Shown here: positions 31,684 through 41,958 of the stretch, in pieces
How positions within the stretch are numbered: position 1 is the stretch's first letter
Layout of the letters: each line of letters opens with the position of its first letter
NCBI GenBank assembly: GCA_011947345.1
Contig: JAAVTG010000568.1
Coordinates: 62,001 to 126,000, forward strand
DNA from: Phytophthora quininea
Taxonomy: Eukaryota > Oomycota > Peronosporomycetes > Peronosporales > Peronosporaceae
Length of the DNA: 64,000 nucleotides
Direction: 5' to 3'
Position numbers and translations under genes: made by a program
Notes under the pieces: model-generated
What the model saw: the letters and a program-made list of their open reading frames with translations, nothing else
Database searches by the model: none
Told to the model about the DNA's origin: nothing

Positions 31684-32056
31684 TGGTGACGAGGAAGCGG
31701 AGTGGAGCGAGGAGAACATGATTGCAGACGGATGCAGTTTGCCGCGCACGAACGTTTAGCTGGCCGCAACAAGTGCGTGAAGATCGCCGCGACAACAGAT
31801 CAGCGGCCGTGGATGTTTTTAACGGATAATCAACTTGGTGGTCCGTCAACATTGGTCTCTTTCGCTTCTATGATGAAAAACGCTGTCGAGAGGGTGGCGC
31901 TCGAGTCGAACAGGTTTCCTGTTGCCACTTCATTCATCCACACGACTTGCCGCACTTCAACTATAATCTTTCAATTTCGGCCAATACACGGCGCCGATTA
32001 CGGAATATAGTTCACTTCGGGTGCGTTGCCGTCTTCGTGCCAGTTCTCGATCAGCA
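31684..32056. other. no recognised gene; upstream region of the ALDH gene
   Basis: No frame here looks coding beyond chance. The last part should hold the promoter of the aldehyde dehydrogenase gene. Confidence 0.5.
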
Positions 32057-33676
32057 ATGCTCGCCTCAGTCTTGGATCCGCCCGGCAGCCCGCACTACGT
32101 CGCCGTCTCGGACGCCACTCCGCCCGCCGACATGTACGGGTCCACCACCGACACGCCGCCGCTGCCCGATGTGCGCCAGCAGGACACGCCCGCCGACGTG
32201 CAGGCGCTTCGAGAGGGCTTTGCCTCGGGCGCCACCAAGCAGATGGAGACGCGCCGAGAGCTGCTGCGAGCGCTGCAGCGCCTGGTGACGGAGAACGAGA
32301 CGCTCATCAGCGAGGCCGTGTGGAAGGACCTGCACAAGCATCCGCTGGAGCTGTTCGCCACCGAGGTGTCGCACCTGCAGTCCGAGATCCAGGACTTCCT
32401 CGACTACGCCGCCGACTGGGCCAAGCCGCAGCGCAAGACCACCAACATCGTCAACCTCCCGGGACTCTGCTACGTGCGGCCGGAGCCGCTGGGCGTCGTG
32501 TGCATCATCGGCACGTGGAACTACCCCGTGAACCTGCTGCTGATGCCGCTGGCGGCGGCACTGGCGGCGGGCAACTGCGCGCTCGTGCGACTGCCTGGAG
32601 ACGACACCACGCGCCACCTGAACAACGTGCTGATTCAGTTGTTCGACAAGTACATGGACAAACGATTTGTGCGCGTTGTGTACGGCGGCGTGGAAGAGAC
32701 CAAGACCATGTTGAAGCAGCGGTTCGACTTCATCTTCGCCACGGGAGGCCACTTCCTCGGCAAGATTGTGGCGCAGGCGGCTGCGCAGTACTTGACGCCT
32801 ACTGTGATGGAGTTGGGAGGCAAGTCACCGTGCGTTATTGACGACACGGCGGACTTGAAGCTCGCTGCAAAGCGCGTCGCCTGGGGTGCCTTTGTCAATG
32901 CTGGCCAAACATGCGTGCGCCCAGACTATCTGCTGGTGGATGCCAAAGTGGGCGACCGCTTTATCAAAATGATGGAAGAGGAAATCGCAACACAGTTCGC
33001 CGTCCCCAACGCCAAAGAATCGGACAGCTACGGTCGTGTTGTAAACCAACGCATGTACAACCGCCTGGCAGGGATGCTCGAAAGGGACCGCAAGTACGTC
33101 ACCTACGGCGGTGACACGGATGACAAGCAGCGCTACATTTCGCCCACGCTGCTCAACTTCCGCACTGACTTCCAGACTTTTGTTGGGTGCGCTACCATGA
33201 CAGAGGAAATCTTCGGGCCTTTGTTGCCCGTGTACTACTACGCTGCTGGAGACCTTGACGAGGCCATTAACTTTATCACTGCACGTGAGAAACCGCTCGC
33301 ACTCTACATCTTCAGCTCGGACGGCAAGAACAAAGAGCGCACCGTGAGTGAAACCTCGGCCGGCAGTATGGTCATCAACGACACGCTCATGCAGTTCACG
33401 AACTCAAATGTTCCTTTCGGTGGGGTGGGCAACTCTGGCATCGGCGCGTATCACGGCCGCTACGGCTTCGAGGCGTTTTCGCACTACAAGACGGTGATTT
33501 ACAAAACCGGATTGATGGACCTCGCGCAGCGATACCCACCTTACACTCCTGCGAAAAAGACCGTGTTGAGTATCGTCATGTACCCTTTCTCGCGATTTCA
33601 CATGCGGCTGCTGAAGTCGCTGTCGTTCGCAGCGGTGCTCGCTATCGTCGCCGTCATTATCCGGTACTCCGTCTAG
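32057..33676 (+). CDS. membrane-anchored fatty aldehyde dehydrogenase (ALDH3 type)
   Basis: This is an NAD(P)-dependent aldehyde dehydrogenase of class 3, which oxidises medium- and long-chain aldehydes. The active-site Glu is in V-M-E-L-G-G-K-S-P and the nucleophile Cys in N-A-G-Q-T-C-V-R-P-D. The cofactor-binding segment I-I-G-T-W-N-Y-P-V-N and the end motif N-S-N-V-P-F-G-G-V-G-N-S-G are intact. About 20 hydrophobic residues at the C-terminus (F-A-A-V-L-A-I-V-A-V-I-I-R-Y) look like a tail anchor, as in the ER-bound fatty aldehyde enzymes. The Met at 32057 fits the family length; the frame is open 12 codons farther up. There are no introns and no frame breaks, in contrast to most neighbours. 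Confidence 0.92.
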   Translation: MLASVLDPPGSPHYVAVSDATPPADMYGSTTDTPPLPDVRQQDTPADVQALREGFASGATKQMETRRELLRALQRLVTENETLISEAVWKDLHKHPLELFATEVSHLQSEIQDFLDYAADWAKPQRKTTNIVNLPGLCYVRPEPLGVVCIIGTWNYPVNLLLMPLAAALAAGNCALVRLPGDDTTRHLNNVLIQLFDKYMDKRFVRVVYGGVEETKTMLKQRFDFIFATGGHFLGKIVAQAAAQYLTPTVMELGGKSPCVIDDTADLKLAAKRVAWGAFVNAGQTCVRPDYLLVDAKVGDRFIKMMEEEIATQFAVPNAKESDSYGRVVNQRMYNRLAGMLERDRKYVTYGGDTDDKQRYISPTLLNFRTDFQTFVGCATMTEEIFGPLLPVYYYAAGDLDEAINFITAREKPLALYIFSSDGKNKERTVSETSAGSMVINDTLMQFTNSNVPFGGVGNSGIGAYHGRYGFEAFSHYKTVIYKTGLMDLAQRYPPYTPAKKTVLSIVMYPFSRFHMRLLKSLSFAAVLAIVAVIIRYSV

Positions 33677-33804
33677 TCAGTTTACTCACCGCTCAAAGTC
33701 TACTCACGATGCGGCGCCTCTATTATCGCGTTCAGAAGAAATAATTTGTTTTGCTCATGTTGATCGAACCTCGTGTCATTCATCAATCAATAAGAACCCC
33801 ACGA

Positions 33805-34409
33805 CTACTTGCTGTCCTTGCTTTCCTCCTTCTCATCGTTGTTGGCGCCCTTCGCTCCTTTTGCTGCACCCTCGTCCTCAACATCCTCTGGGCCCTCTTC
33901 GTCCTTGCTGAGCTTACCGTCGGCGCTCTTGCGCTTCCCGCATGCTCGCGTATCGTCGCAGTCTTTGGCGTCGGCACGGCGGCTCTCGACTGCCGCACGA
34001 CCTCGCATGGTCTTCATGAGACCGAAGAACGCTTCGTAGTCCATGGATGCGATCACGATCTCCAGGTACTGCTCCGCCTTGGGGTCCACCTTCATCACCT
34101 TTTGACAGTGATCTGCAAACTCGTCCTCGGTCAACTTTTGCTGCTCCAGGAAGACTGCAGCAGGTGAAACGTGTCAGTACTCAATCGAAGGATCCAGTAG
34201 CCAACGCACTCTTCATGTGCTCGTTGAACATGTGCTGGAACTCGATGTAGATGGTCATGTAGGCGAGCTGGTGCTCTAACTCGTCGGTGAACGTGAGCGC
34301 GTGGTCGAGGAAGAACTGCTCGAACTGGCGCTGGAATTGCGACGTCTTGATGTACTCGGCCAGCGAACGCACCACCGGGTCCTGAATCTTGATGTCCTCG
34401 TCATCCATG
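33805..34409 (-). CDS. BART-domain protein (ARL2BP/CFAP36-like)
   Basis: The protein begins M-D-D-E-D-I-K-I-Q-D-P-V-V at 34409 and has the helical BART fold that binds ARL2/ARL3-type GTPases. Recognisable parts are F-F-L-D-H-A-L-T-F, Y-I-E-F-Q-H-M-F, L-T-E-D-E-F-A-D-H-C and M-D-Y-E-A-F-F-G-L-M. An intron at 34155-34209 splits the fold, and both flanks are in frame. The C-terminal quarter is Lys/Asp/Glu-rich and disordered. CFAP36 and ARL2BP act at cilia, which would suit a zoosporic organism. A Gln-run and an upstream Met (34507) in the same frame are possible but look less likely as coding. I cannot separate ARL2BP from CFAP36. Confidence 0.65.
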
Positions 34410-34765
34410 GCCTTCTGCTGTTGCTGTTGCTGTTCACTGCCCCCGAACGCTTTAAGATTTTGTTTGAGCGGCCGCCAAGAGTGCCCCCACGCGAAACCGT
34501 TCAACACGCCACTAGTTTTATCTTACATAGTAAACCTTAAACACACAGACGATGAAATCGGCGTGGCTGGGAATGAAGTGCTGCTCGAACGAGTCACGCA
34601 GGAGAGCAACATCGCGACTGCATCGCCAAATGCAAGCACTTCAACTTGATGGAAAAGTAGCCATCTAGATTATTATTGTATCCATTTCGTAATTACTGCT
34701 TTTTACAACGTTTTTACGGCCACGTATCTTTCGCCCAGCACTTTCAGCTTTTGACGCCCCCGACG
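34410..34765. other. no recognised gene; upstream region of the cyclophilin gene
   Basis: The region between the divergent BART and cyclophilin genes contains a Gln-codon run near 34415-34435 and otherwise no coding signal. Confidence 0.5.
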
Positions 34766-35391
34766 ATGGCCAAGTGGAGTGTGTTTGCCGTGCTGCTGGC
34801 GCTGGCCGTGACGACGTTCGCCCTGGTGGCGGAGGCCGGTAGCGGCCCCAAGATCACCAACCAGGTGTACTTTGACGTCGCCATCGACGGCAAGCCGGCG
34901 GGCCGCATCGTCATGGGGCTCTACGGCAAGACGGTGCCCAAGACGGTCGAAAACTTCCGCGCGCTGTGCACGGGCGAGAAGGGCGTGGGCCAGAGCGGCA
35001 AGCCGCTGCACTACAAGGACAGCATCTTCCACCGCATCATCCCCAACTTCATGGTGCAGGGCGGCGACTTCACCAGCGGCAATGGCATGGGCGGCGAGTC
35101 CATCTACGGCGCCAAGTTCCCGGACGAGAACTTCAAGCTCAAGCACGCGGGCAAGGGCACGCTCAGCATGGCCAACTCGGGCGCCAACACGAACGGCAGC
35201 CAGTTCTTCATCTGCACCGTCAAGACCTCGTGGCTGGACGGCCGCCACGTCGTCTTCGGCCGCGTCATTCAGGGAATGAGCGTGCTGGACGCTGTCGAGG
35301 CCGTGGGCTCCCCAGCGGCACCCCCAGCAAGAAGGTGACCATCACGGACAGCGGAGAGCTGAGCGCCGACGACTTTGTCCAGGAAGAGTAG
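34766..35391 (+). CDS. secretory cyclophilin (peptidyl-prolyl isomerase, CypB-like)
   Basis: The start at 34766 gives a signal peptide ([19 protein letters not shown]). The cyclophilin domain follows with [23 protein letters not shown], and [10 protein letters not shown]. The catalytic Arg (in F-H-R-I), Phe and the Trp for cyclosporin binding are all present. It should help proline isomerisation in the secretory pathway. The C-terminal S-G-T-P-S-K-K-V is in another frame; adding one base to the C run at 35310-35313 restores it. The end (D-D-F-V-Q-E-E) has no ER-retention signal, so secretion is possible. Confidence 0.9.
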
Positions 35392-35658
35392 AAGAACTAC
35401 CAGACAGTAGCAACCACAAGAAGATCTTAACACAAGAGATTTTTCAATGCTCACCTTACTCGGTCCGATCAACAGAGGTCTTCCTATGCTTCTTCAACAC
35501 ACTACCATCTGGCGCCCGCGGCGTGGCCGAGGTTGAATGCGCCGCATGCCTACGCGGCGCGACGCGGCCGGTTGGCAAGAATCCTCGGACCCGATCTGTC
35601 ATTTCTTTATCTCATCTAAAGGGCAGCAGCAACTCCACGTCGCCTCCAACCTGCGATC

Positions 35659-37130
35659 ATGACAAACGCGTACCCGAAGCTCTTCGCCGGCGTCGACATT
35701 GGCGCTACGAACGTCAAGATCGGCGTCGTGGCCACTGACGGCAAGATTACCGGCCGCGAGCAGCAGTCGCTGAATCCGTCCGAGCTGGAGCCACACCACG
35801 TCGTGGAGCTCACTGCATCTCTACTGACCAAGCTATTGACTAGCGTACGTAGATTGGAATGCTGTTGTTCTGTTAGCACTCTTAGTTTCGATGCTGGTCG
35901 CTACGTGTAGATGGGGATAAGTGTGCAAGACATGGGCGGCATTGGTGTTGGTTGCCCGGGCGTCGTGTTGCCTGGCGGTGTCGTGCACGCGGCAGCCAAC
36001 TTCCCGTCGTGGAGTGGGGTGCCGCTGCAGCAGCTCCTGATCGACCGCGTCGGCGTCCCGGTGCGTTCATCCTTTTCATTTCTAGAGGGATTTCAAGCGC
36101 GTCCAATGCTAACACTACTCCCTGTGACAGGTGCGTCTTTGCAACGATGCAGATGCCGCTATCATGGCTGAGCAGTGGGTGGGCGCAGCTCATGGAGTCA
36201 AGAGCTTCCTTATGATCAGTACGTGAATCGATGAAACACTACTAGAGTGCTAGTGTTAACACTCCTGTTGGACGTAGCTTTGGGAACGGGTGTGGGCTTT
36301 GGCATCGTTGATGACGGACGCCTAGTGCGGGAGGCACCAACGCAATTGAAGGCGGTCACATGGTACGCCCAACTTGCCGCTGTGGAAAACTTGGCAATGG
36401 AATTGACTTGATTCGCCTGCTGCAGATCGTGGAGCGCAACGGCCGACAGTGTGGGTGCTCCCAGCGCGGATGCATCGAGGCCTACACTTCGGCCAGTGCT
36501 TTACTGCGCCAAGTGCGAGAGGAGCTGGATGTCGGTAAGAGCATGAACAATCTCACACGTTACCTTGGTTTGGTGTTGAACGTGAAAGGTATCGGCGCTG
36601 CAGGAGTCGAATCGACACTTTCAAAGTTCCCGCAGGATGAAATCAGCGTCAAACTAATTTTCGAGCACGCTGCTGCTGGCGACAAGCTGTGTGAGCGTCT
36701 CATGAGCGAGGTGCGTATGGTAATTTGAAGCTGGAAACGTGATTTTCTTACAAATGTGTGAGTGTAGTCGGCGGACTATCTCGGGTTTGCATGCGTCACC
36801 TTTTGCCGCATTCTCGATCCAGAGGTTACTAGTATTTCTTTTGATCAAGTGCGTGCACTGCTAACCGATGCGATGGTTGCTTCTTTTTTTGCATAGTTAA
36901 TTGTGCTGTCTGGTGGCATTGCGGAGGCGGGCGAGCCGTACATCGAACGCGTGCGTGCTGCCTACCTCAAGTACTCGTGGACAAAGTTTCCGAATCCTGT
37001 ACGTTGGGCAGCTTGAGTTTTCGAAAAGCGGGAGCTAAAGTGATGTGACTCTCTGCAGGTACGCGTCGAGAAGGCGAAAGCTGGTTATGACTCTGGAATT
37101 CTTGGTGCTGCTGCTTGCTGCTTCAATTGA
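35659..37130 (+). CDS. ROK-family sugar kinase (putative GlcNAc/glucokinase)
   Basis: ROK kinases phosphorylate sugars such as glucose, ManNAc or GlcNAc with ATP. The first exon has the phosphate loop A-G-V-D-I-G-A-T-N-V-K-I-G-V-V. Later come G-T-G-V-G-F-G-I-V and E-G-G-H-M, then the zinc motif R-Q-C-G-C-S-Q-R-G-C-I-E-A, a signature of the family. Eight introns of 48-70 nt fit: 35845-35910, 36061-36130, 36219-36277, 36363-36425, 36535-36603, 36711-36767, 36849-36896 and 36999-37058. The fourth is 63 nt without a stop and could be mistaken for coding. The frame is one base short at the G run 36329-36331. It ends 132 bp from the GlcNAc-6-P deacetylase, so GlcNAc is a likely substrate. That is inference from context. 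Confidence 0.8.
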
Positions 37131-37262
37131 GTGGAGCCAACATGTTTTAGTGCTTGTTGAACGCAATGTTGTTAGGTCTTTTCGGAGTATTTCGCAAGCT
37201 GTACTATATTGCTTGATACGACAGCATATACACTGTAGGAGCTCTAATCGTTCGCTAGCAAC

Positions 37263-38579
37263 CTACTTCCGCTCGTAGACCAACTGGCCGGCAATATAGG
37301 TCTGGACGACGTGCAACGTGTCGTCTAGCAACACGAAATCAGCGTCAGCGCCGAACGCCAGCGACCCCTTCTGACTCGTCTTGGCCCCCAACGCTTGGGC
37401 AGGGTGCGTTGACGCCGCCAGAAGAGCTTGTTCGATGGCGCATCCCGTGTATTCGATCAACTGACGGATGCAGGCGTCTGTGGTCACAATGCTACCCGCC
37501 AGTGTGTTGGTGCCGGCGACGTACGCAGCATCTTCCTTCACCTCCATCACTTGGCCCGCGAGATCGTAGGTGCCTGCAGCTAGGCCCATGCCAGCAATGG
37601 CGTCGGTGACCAGCATGAGTCCCTCGGGGTGGCAGCGCTCAATAATTCGTGTCGAGCACGGGTGCGAGTGGACGCCGTCTAGGATCATGCCATAGTACGG
37701 ACGCTGTTCATTCACCAGACCGAGCAGTCCGATGAGACCGGGGTCACGCTGGTGGAAGGGAGCCATGGCGTTGAAGATGTGGCTGTCCACGGGAAAAGCA
37801 CAGCAGAGTTAGCGTCAAAACAATCGTCCCTGACTTGAGAAACGGAGACGTACGTGAGCATGTTGACGCCGTTGTTGACAGCCTCTACAGCGACTTCAAT
37901 GTTGGCAAGCGAGTGGCCGGCACTCGCCACGATTCCTCGCTCGCGTAGTTCGCGGATTGTCCGCATGGCGCCGTCCAGTTCAGGTGCAATCGTGACGATT
38001 GCAACATCATCCAGCGAACCGCCGTAGCATCTCGAGGGAGGCAATGCCGTCAGTAGGAACTTGCAGCACCTCCCTCTCGTGAGCTCCTCTTCGCTGGGGG
38101 CTTATGAATGGGCCTTCAAGGTGGAGACCCACGATCTTGGCCGTCGCCTCCGTGTTGATCGCCAGGTGCTGATTGTCGAGACGCTTCTTCTCTTGGTTCG
38201 CGATCACGCGGTGGAATGTCTCCATGACTGCACTGTAGCGTTCCGGGTGAGACGACACGATGGTCGGGCAGAAGGCGGTGACACCGGAGGAAAGCAGGTT
38301 GTGCGCCACGAGCTCGATCTGCTCGTCGGTGATGGTTGGATTCGAGAAATCATAGCCATAGGCACCATTGATCTGCACCTCGATGAAACCCGGTGCTACA
38401 ATTCCGCCGTGGCCATCGACGGTGCGACCTGGAGCGTAGTCGTTCTCGTCCGTAGCCGTCCAGAAGCGCTCTTCGGGGTCGATCACCTTGCCGTCCACGA
38501 CCCACAGATCGGCGTCGACGAGTTTGCCACCGCGCAGCACGCGGACGTTCGTGACGCGGAGAACGGACTCGTTTGTCAT
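37263..38579 (-). CDS. nagA: N-acetylglucosamine-6-phosphate deacetylase
   Basis: The enzyme removes acetate from GlcNAc-6-phosphate. Family blocks are A-P-G-F-I-E-V-Q-I-N-G-A-Y-G, V-T-A-F-C-P-T-I-V, L-H-L-E-G-P-F-I-S-P-Q-R-R-G-A-H, S-A-G-H-S, H-I-F-N-A-M, D-G-V-H-S-H-P and V-T-D-A-I-A-G-M-G. They hold the metal-binding His/Glu and the catalytic Asp of the amidohydrolase fold, in the eukaryotic AMDHD2 form. An intron at 37783-37853 splits L-T|H-I-F-N. One frame break near 38020 lies between two conserved blocks. The start at 38579 is the first Met before the fold. The gene diverges from the deaminase, and its 3' end faces the ROK kinase. Confidence 0.9.
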
Positions 38580-38770
38580 GGCGCTTGGTCTCTCACTCGG
38601 CTGGTCGAGTTTTGAATCCAGCCTTGCACGCAGCACGCAGCAAGCCTTCAAGCTGTCAACAAGCGGTGGTGTGTTGCTGCTCTCGGTTGTGATAGAAATG
38701 GACCCCGGGACATGTAACCTTGGCGCTTTGGAGTCACTTTCGCTTTTGATCTCCTTGCCAGCAAATCGAC
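38580..38770. promoter_or_regulatory. shared divergent promoter of nagA and nagB
   Basis: This 191-bp gap separates the ATGs of the deacetylase and the deaminase. It contains a candidate oomycete initiator, TCACTTT (YCAYTYY), at 38734-38740, 31 bp before the nagB ATG. The two enzymes act one after the other, so a common control region is likely. Confidence 0.55.
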
Positions 38771-39924
38771 ATGCGCCTTATCATCGAGGAAGACCAGGAC
38801 CGCGTGGCGACGTGGGTGGCAACGTACATCCGCACGCGCATCAACGACTTCACGCCGACCGCTGAACGCCCGTTCGTGCTCGGCCTGCCCACGGGCAACT
38901 CGCCGCTGCAGACGTACAAGAAGTTGATCGAGTTCCACCGCGCCGGCGAGCTCAGGTGCGTGGAATTGTTGTAAATTCGGGCTAGGCGAAAGCACTGACG
39001 GCGGTTGCTTTGCTCTGCCCGGCAGCTTCGAGCACGTGGTGACGTTCAATATGGACGAGTACGTCGGCATCCCGCAGACGCATCCGGAGAGCTACCACTC
39101 GTTTATGTGGAACAATTTTTCCAGCACGTCGACATCAAGTACGTCGTGGTTGAACGCTCGAGCGCGCTGGCCGAGAAACTCACCGCTGCTTTCGTGTAGG
39201 CGCGAGAACGTGCACATTCTGAATGGCAACGCGCCCGACCTTGAAGCAGAGTGCGCCGAGGTACGTCTGCTCGATCCAAGCAGACCTGCGTGGGATGGCA
39301 CCGCGTGCGGGCGTGACTGATTGTTGGTTATTGCTTTAAGTACGAGCGCAAGATTGCCGTGGTGGGCGGCATCGAGCTGTTCCTGGGCGGCATCGGCCCC
39401 GACGGACACATTGCCTTCAACGAGCCAGGATCGTCGCTGTCGTCGCGGACTCGCGTCAAGACTTTGGTGCGCCGAAGGTCCAGGATGAAAACAAACACAC
39501 AAGAGAGACTGATGGTTCTTTGTTGATACAGGCATATGACACGATCATGGCCAATTCCGGTTCTTCGACAATGACGTTAGCAAAGTGCCGACGATGGCGC
39601 TGACGGTGGGCGTGGGCACCGTCATGGACGCTCGCGAGGTGGTGATCATCATCACTGGCATTGCCAAGTCGTACGCGCTGTACAAGGTCGTCGAGGAAGG
39701 CGTCAACCACATGTGGACGGTGTCCATGGTGCAGCTGCACAGGAAATCGTGCATCGGTGCGATTGAAAAACTCACAGACGTTGGAGTGGAGGCGCTAACG
39801 TGGTCTTGTATGGGCAGTGTGCGACGAAGACGCGACTATGGAACTCCGTGTCAAGACGGTCAAGTATTTCCAGGGGCTGCGCGAGACGCACGCCAAGATG
39901 CTGATCCAGGGCAGTTCGGCCTGA
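38771..39924 (+). CDS. nagB: glucosamine-6-phosphate deaminase/isomerase
   Basis: NagB turns glucosamine-6-phosphate into fructose-6-phosphate and ammonia. The substrate loop is G-L-P-T-G-N-S-P-L, the acid/base Asp is in N-M-D-E-Y-V-G, and the catalytic group is in [17 protein letters not shown]. Introns fit at 38956-39025, 39139-39199, 39261-39340, 39477-39531 and 39757-39817. The last joins C-I to [10 protein letters not shown]. Two frame slips can each be closed by one base: the T run at 39116-39120 (N-N-F-F-Q-H) and near 39558 (S-R-F-F-D). The length after splicing matches the family. The last residues (M-L-I-Q-G-S-S-A) are variable in this family. Confidence 0.9.
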
Positions 39925-40465
39925 GTTGCAAAACGTAGAGATGCTTGTTGATTGTGCTGTAGATGGAGAAAGGGAAGATGCACCGTCAAATTCGCCAAGA
40001 TTTCACACTGTTCGTTGGAGGTGGAATCAATGTCTTGTCGACCGTCGAGTTTATCGACCACATCCATAAGACACAAGACAGATTGAAATTCGACAGCAAT
40101 GCTTCGACCATCTTTGATCGTTCTTCACTTTTGTTTTACTCGTGAGCAAAGACGAATACTTTCATGTCGAATTCAGGAGTGACGTAAGGATAAGACCATT
40201 CAGCCAGTTGATCGTACTCGACATTGACTTACATGAAAGTGAGTGTTCTTCTGGTACAGTCGATACCGTTTTGCTTGCGCAAAGATTAATCAGGAAGGGA
40301 AGACCTTCCCAGTCGCTCGGTCAAGAGCCTGAACAAGAGTTTCAGCAAATCAAGTTGAACACACGCAAAAAAGCTTATGATGATTGTGCAGATGGTTTTG
40401 CCACGCAAACATTTTACGACAACCCCGCCACCAGTACCGCATCATTTCCGAAATCTGCTGGCAAC

Positions 40466-41788
40466 ATGGCAAGCCACTCGAACTTCGCAGCACTGGACGA
40501 CCTGGATTTCTCAGATTGGGAGGTACTCGACGCCTTGTCCTTTTCAGAATTACTGGAAGGAGGGATTGCAGAGCACTCGTCGACGAACGATGGAAGTCTG
40601 CGTCAGCAGCCAAACCAGAGAGGCATCACGCCGGAACAGCCCGTGCCGTACACCACCGCCTACCAGCGTCGCAAGCGGCAAGAAATCAAAGCGCTGAAAT
40701 TGGAGGAGGAACGACTTCGCAAGCAATTATCAAGCTGTTGCTGTCCCAGTACTGCAGTACGGATGCAGAAACGCTAGTGCGCCTAGTGGGCGCACGAAAT
40801 AGTCGGCGCGAGTGGCGTGATCGATCGATCGTTGAACACCGAGAGCAGCTGCGGTCAGAGGACACAAATCGAAAGCTGAAGAAAATACTGGCAAAGCAAC
40901 TGAAGGTGGTGGAGACGATGAGTGCAATGGTGCAGACAAACTGGCGCAACCTCGAGGTAAGCACGCGGTATTTTTCTTCTTCTTTTACTTTGCCTGACCT
41001 TGAGTGTATCTGCGAACGAACAAAGCCCGATGGTTGACGAGACATCCCTTCAGATCGATTTCACCGACTCGGTGTTCATGGAGTTGTCGGACAATTTGAG
41101 TCGATTGTGTTTGGATACGAACGCAGTCGTGCCTGGTCTTGGTGACGACGTTAACATTACTCTGCGGACCCAAACCAAAGAGGACGGTACTCATGGAAAT
41201 TGCTACGAAACGATGGTAATCACTCCGATGGCTTGCTCGGCTCAAGAGGCAGCTGAATCCCTGTGGAAATATTTCACCGTTGCAGTCGAAGTGAGCACTA
41301 CGCAGACGTTTGAATTTGTACGGCGCATCCATTCACCCAGTGCATCGTGGAATCATAGACTAACGATTTGCTTTTTAGGGAGGTCAAGAACCTACCAAAC
41401 GGGCGATGAGATCTCCAGCATTGTCACTATGCTAGTCCGCGGCAAAAATGGCGAATCATTGCGCGTCGATGTAGTGAGCACTTTTCGTACACATGAGGGA
41501 GGTGAAAGAGTCTGTTAAGTCGGAACGATATCGTGGTTTGTTCCATCCGAAGGTCTTCGCTTTGAAGACTCCCATTGGACCATGGCCTCGCCGTCATCGT
41601 CTGGTCCAATAGGGTCTTCCGTTATTCGGACATGCTATCAGTTGCGCAAGAAGTGTATTGCCGATCCGAAGCCCGTGTCTCCAGATGAAGAGGAAATCAC
41701 GAACCAGATCACTTGGCGGACGCGCAAGTACTTGCAATTGCGGCAGGATACGTTCCTCAAACAGGCCAACGTCGTGTATTTGACCTAG
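40466..41788 (+). pseudogene. M96-type family gene, copy A, with several lesions
   Basis: The protein resembles the M96 mating-specific family of Phytophthora: V-P-Y-T-T-A-Y-Q-R-R-K-R-Q-E-I-K-A-L-K (basic, then a helix), a second block R-S-E-D-T-N-R-K-L-K-K-I-L-A-K-Q, a middle domain (T-D-S-V-F-M-E-L, V-I-T-P-M-A-C-S), and E-I-S-S-I-V-T-M-L-V-R. The function is unknown; a regulatory role is guessed from the basic segment. Lesions: a one-base frame break near 40727; TAA at 41516-41518 where copy B has Gln in the same frame; and a weak or lost 3' splice site before 41025 compared with copy C. The region 40634-40967 is almost identical to copy C. The start at 40466 is chosen by similarity in length. 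Confidence 0.55.
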
Positions 41789-41958
41789 GTAAAAAAACTT
41801 TGTTCTTTGAGCTGGGCGCTGTGTAAATATTTGATCGAATAAGCACTAAATACGCGTGTGCATGGGGCTAACTTGTTCGAGAAACTGGTCCTGGAGCCCT
41901 TGAAGGTAGCCACGCGACCCCGCCCCGATCGTTCGCATAACTGCAGCTCCCGCTGGTG

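Noticed and set aside
32066..32752. 228-codon minus-strand frame
   Set aside because: It is antisense to the intact ALDH3 gene and caused by its GC-rich codons.
34703..35248. 181-codon minus-strand frame
   Set aside because: It is antisense to the cyclophilin gene.
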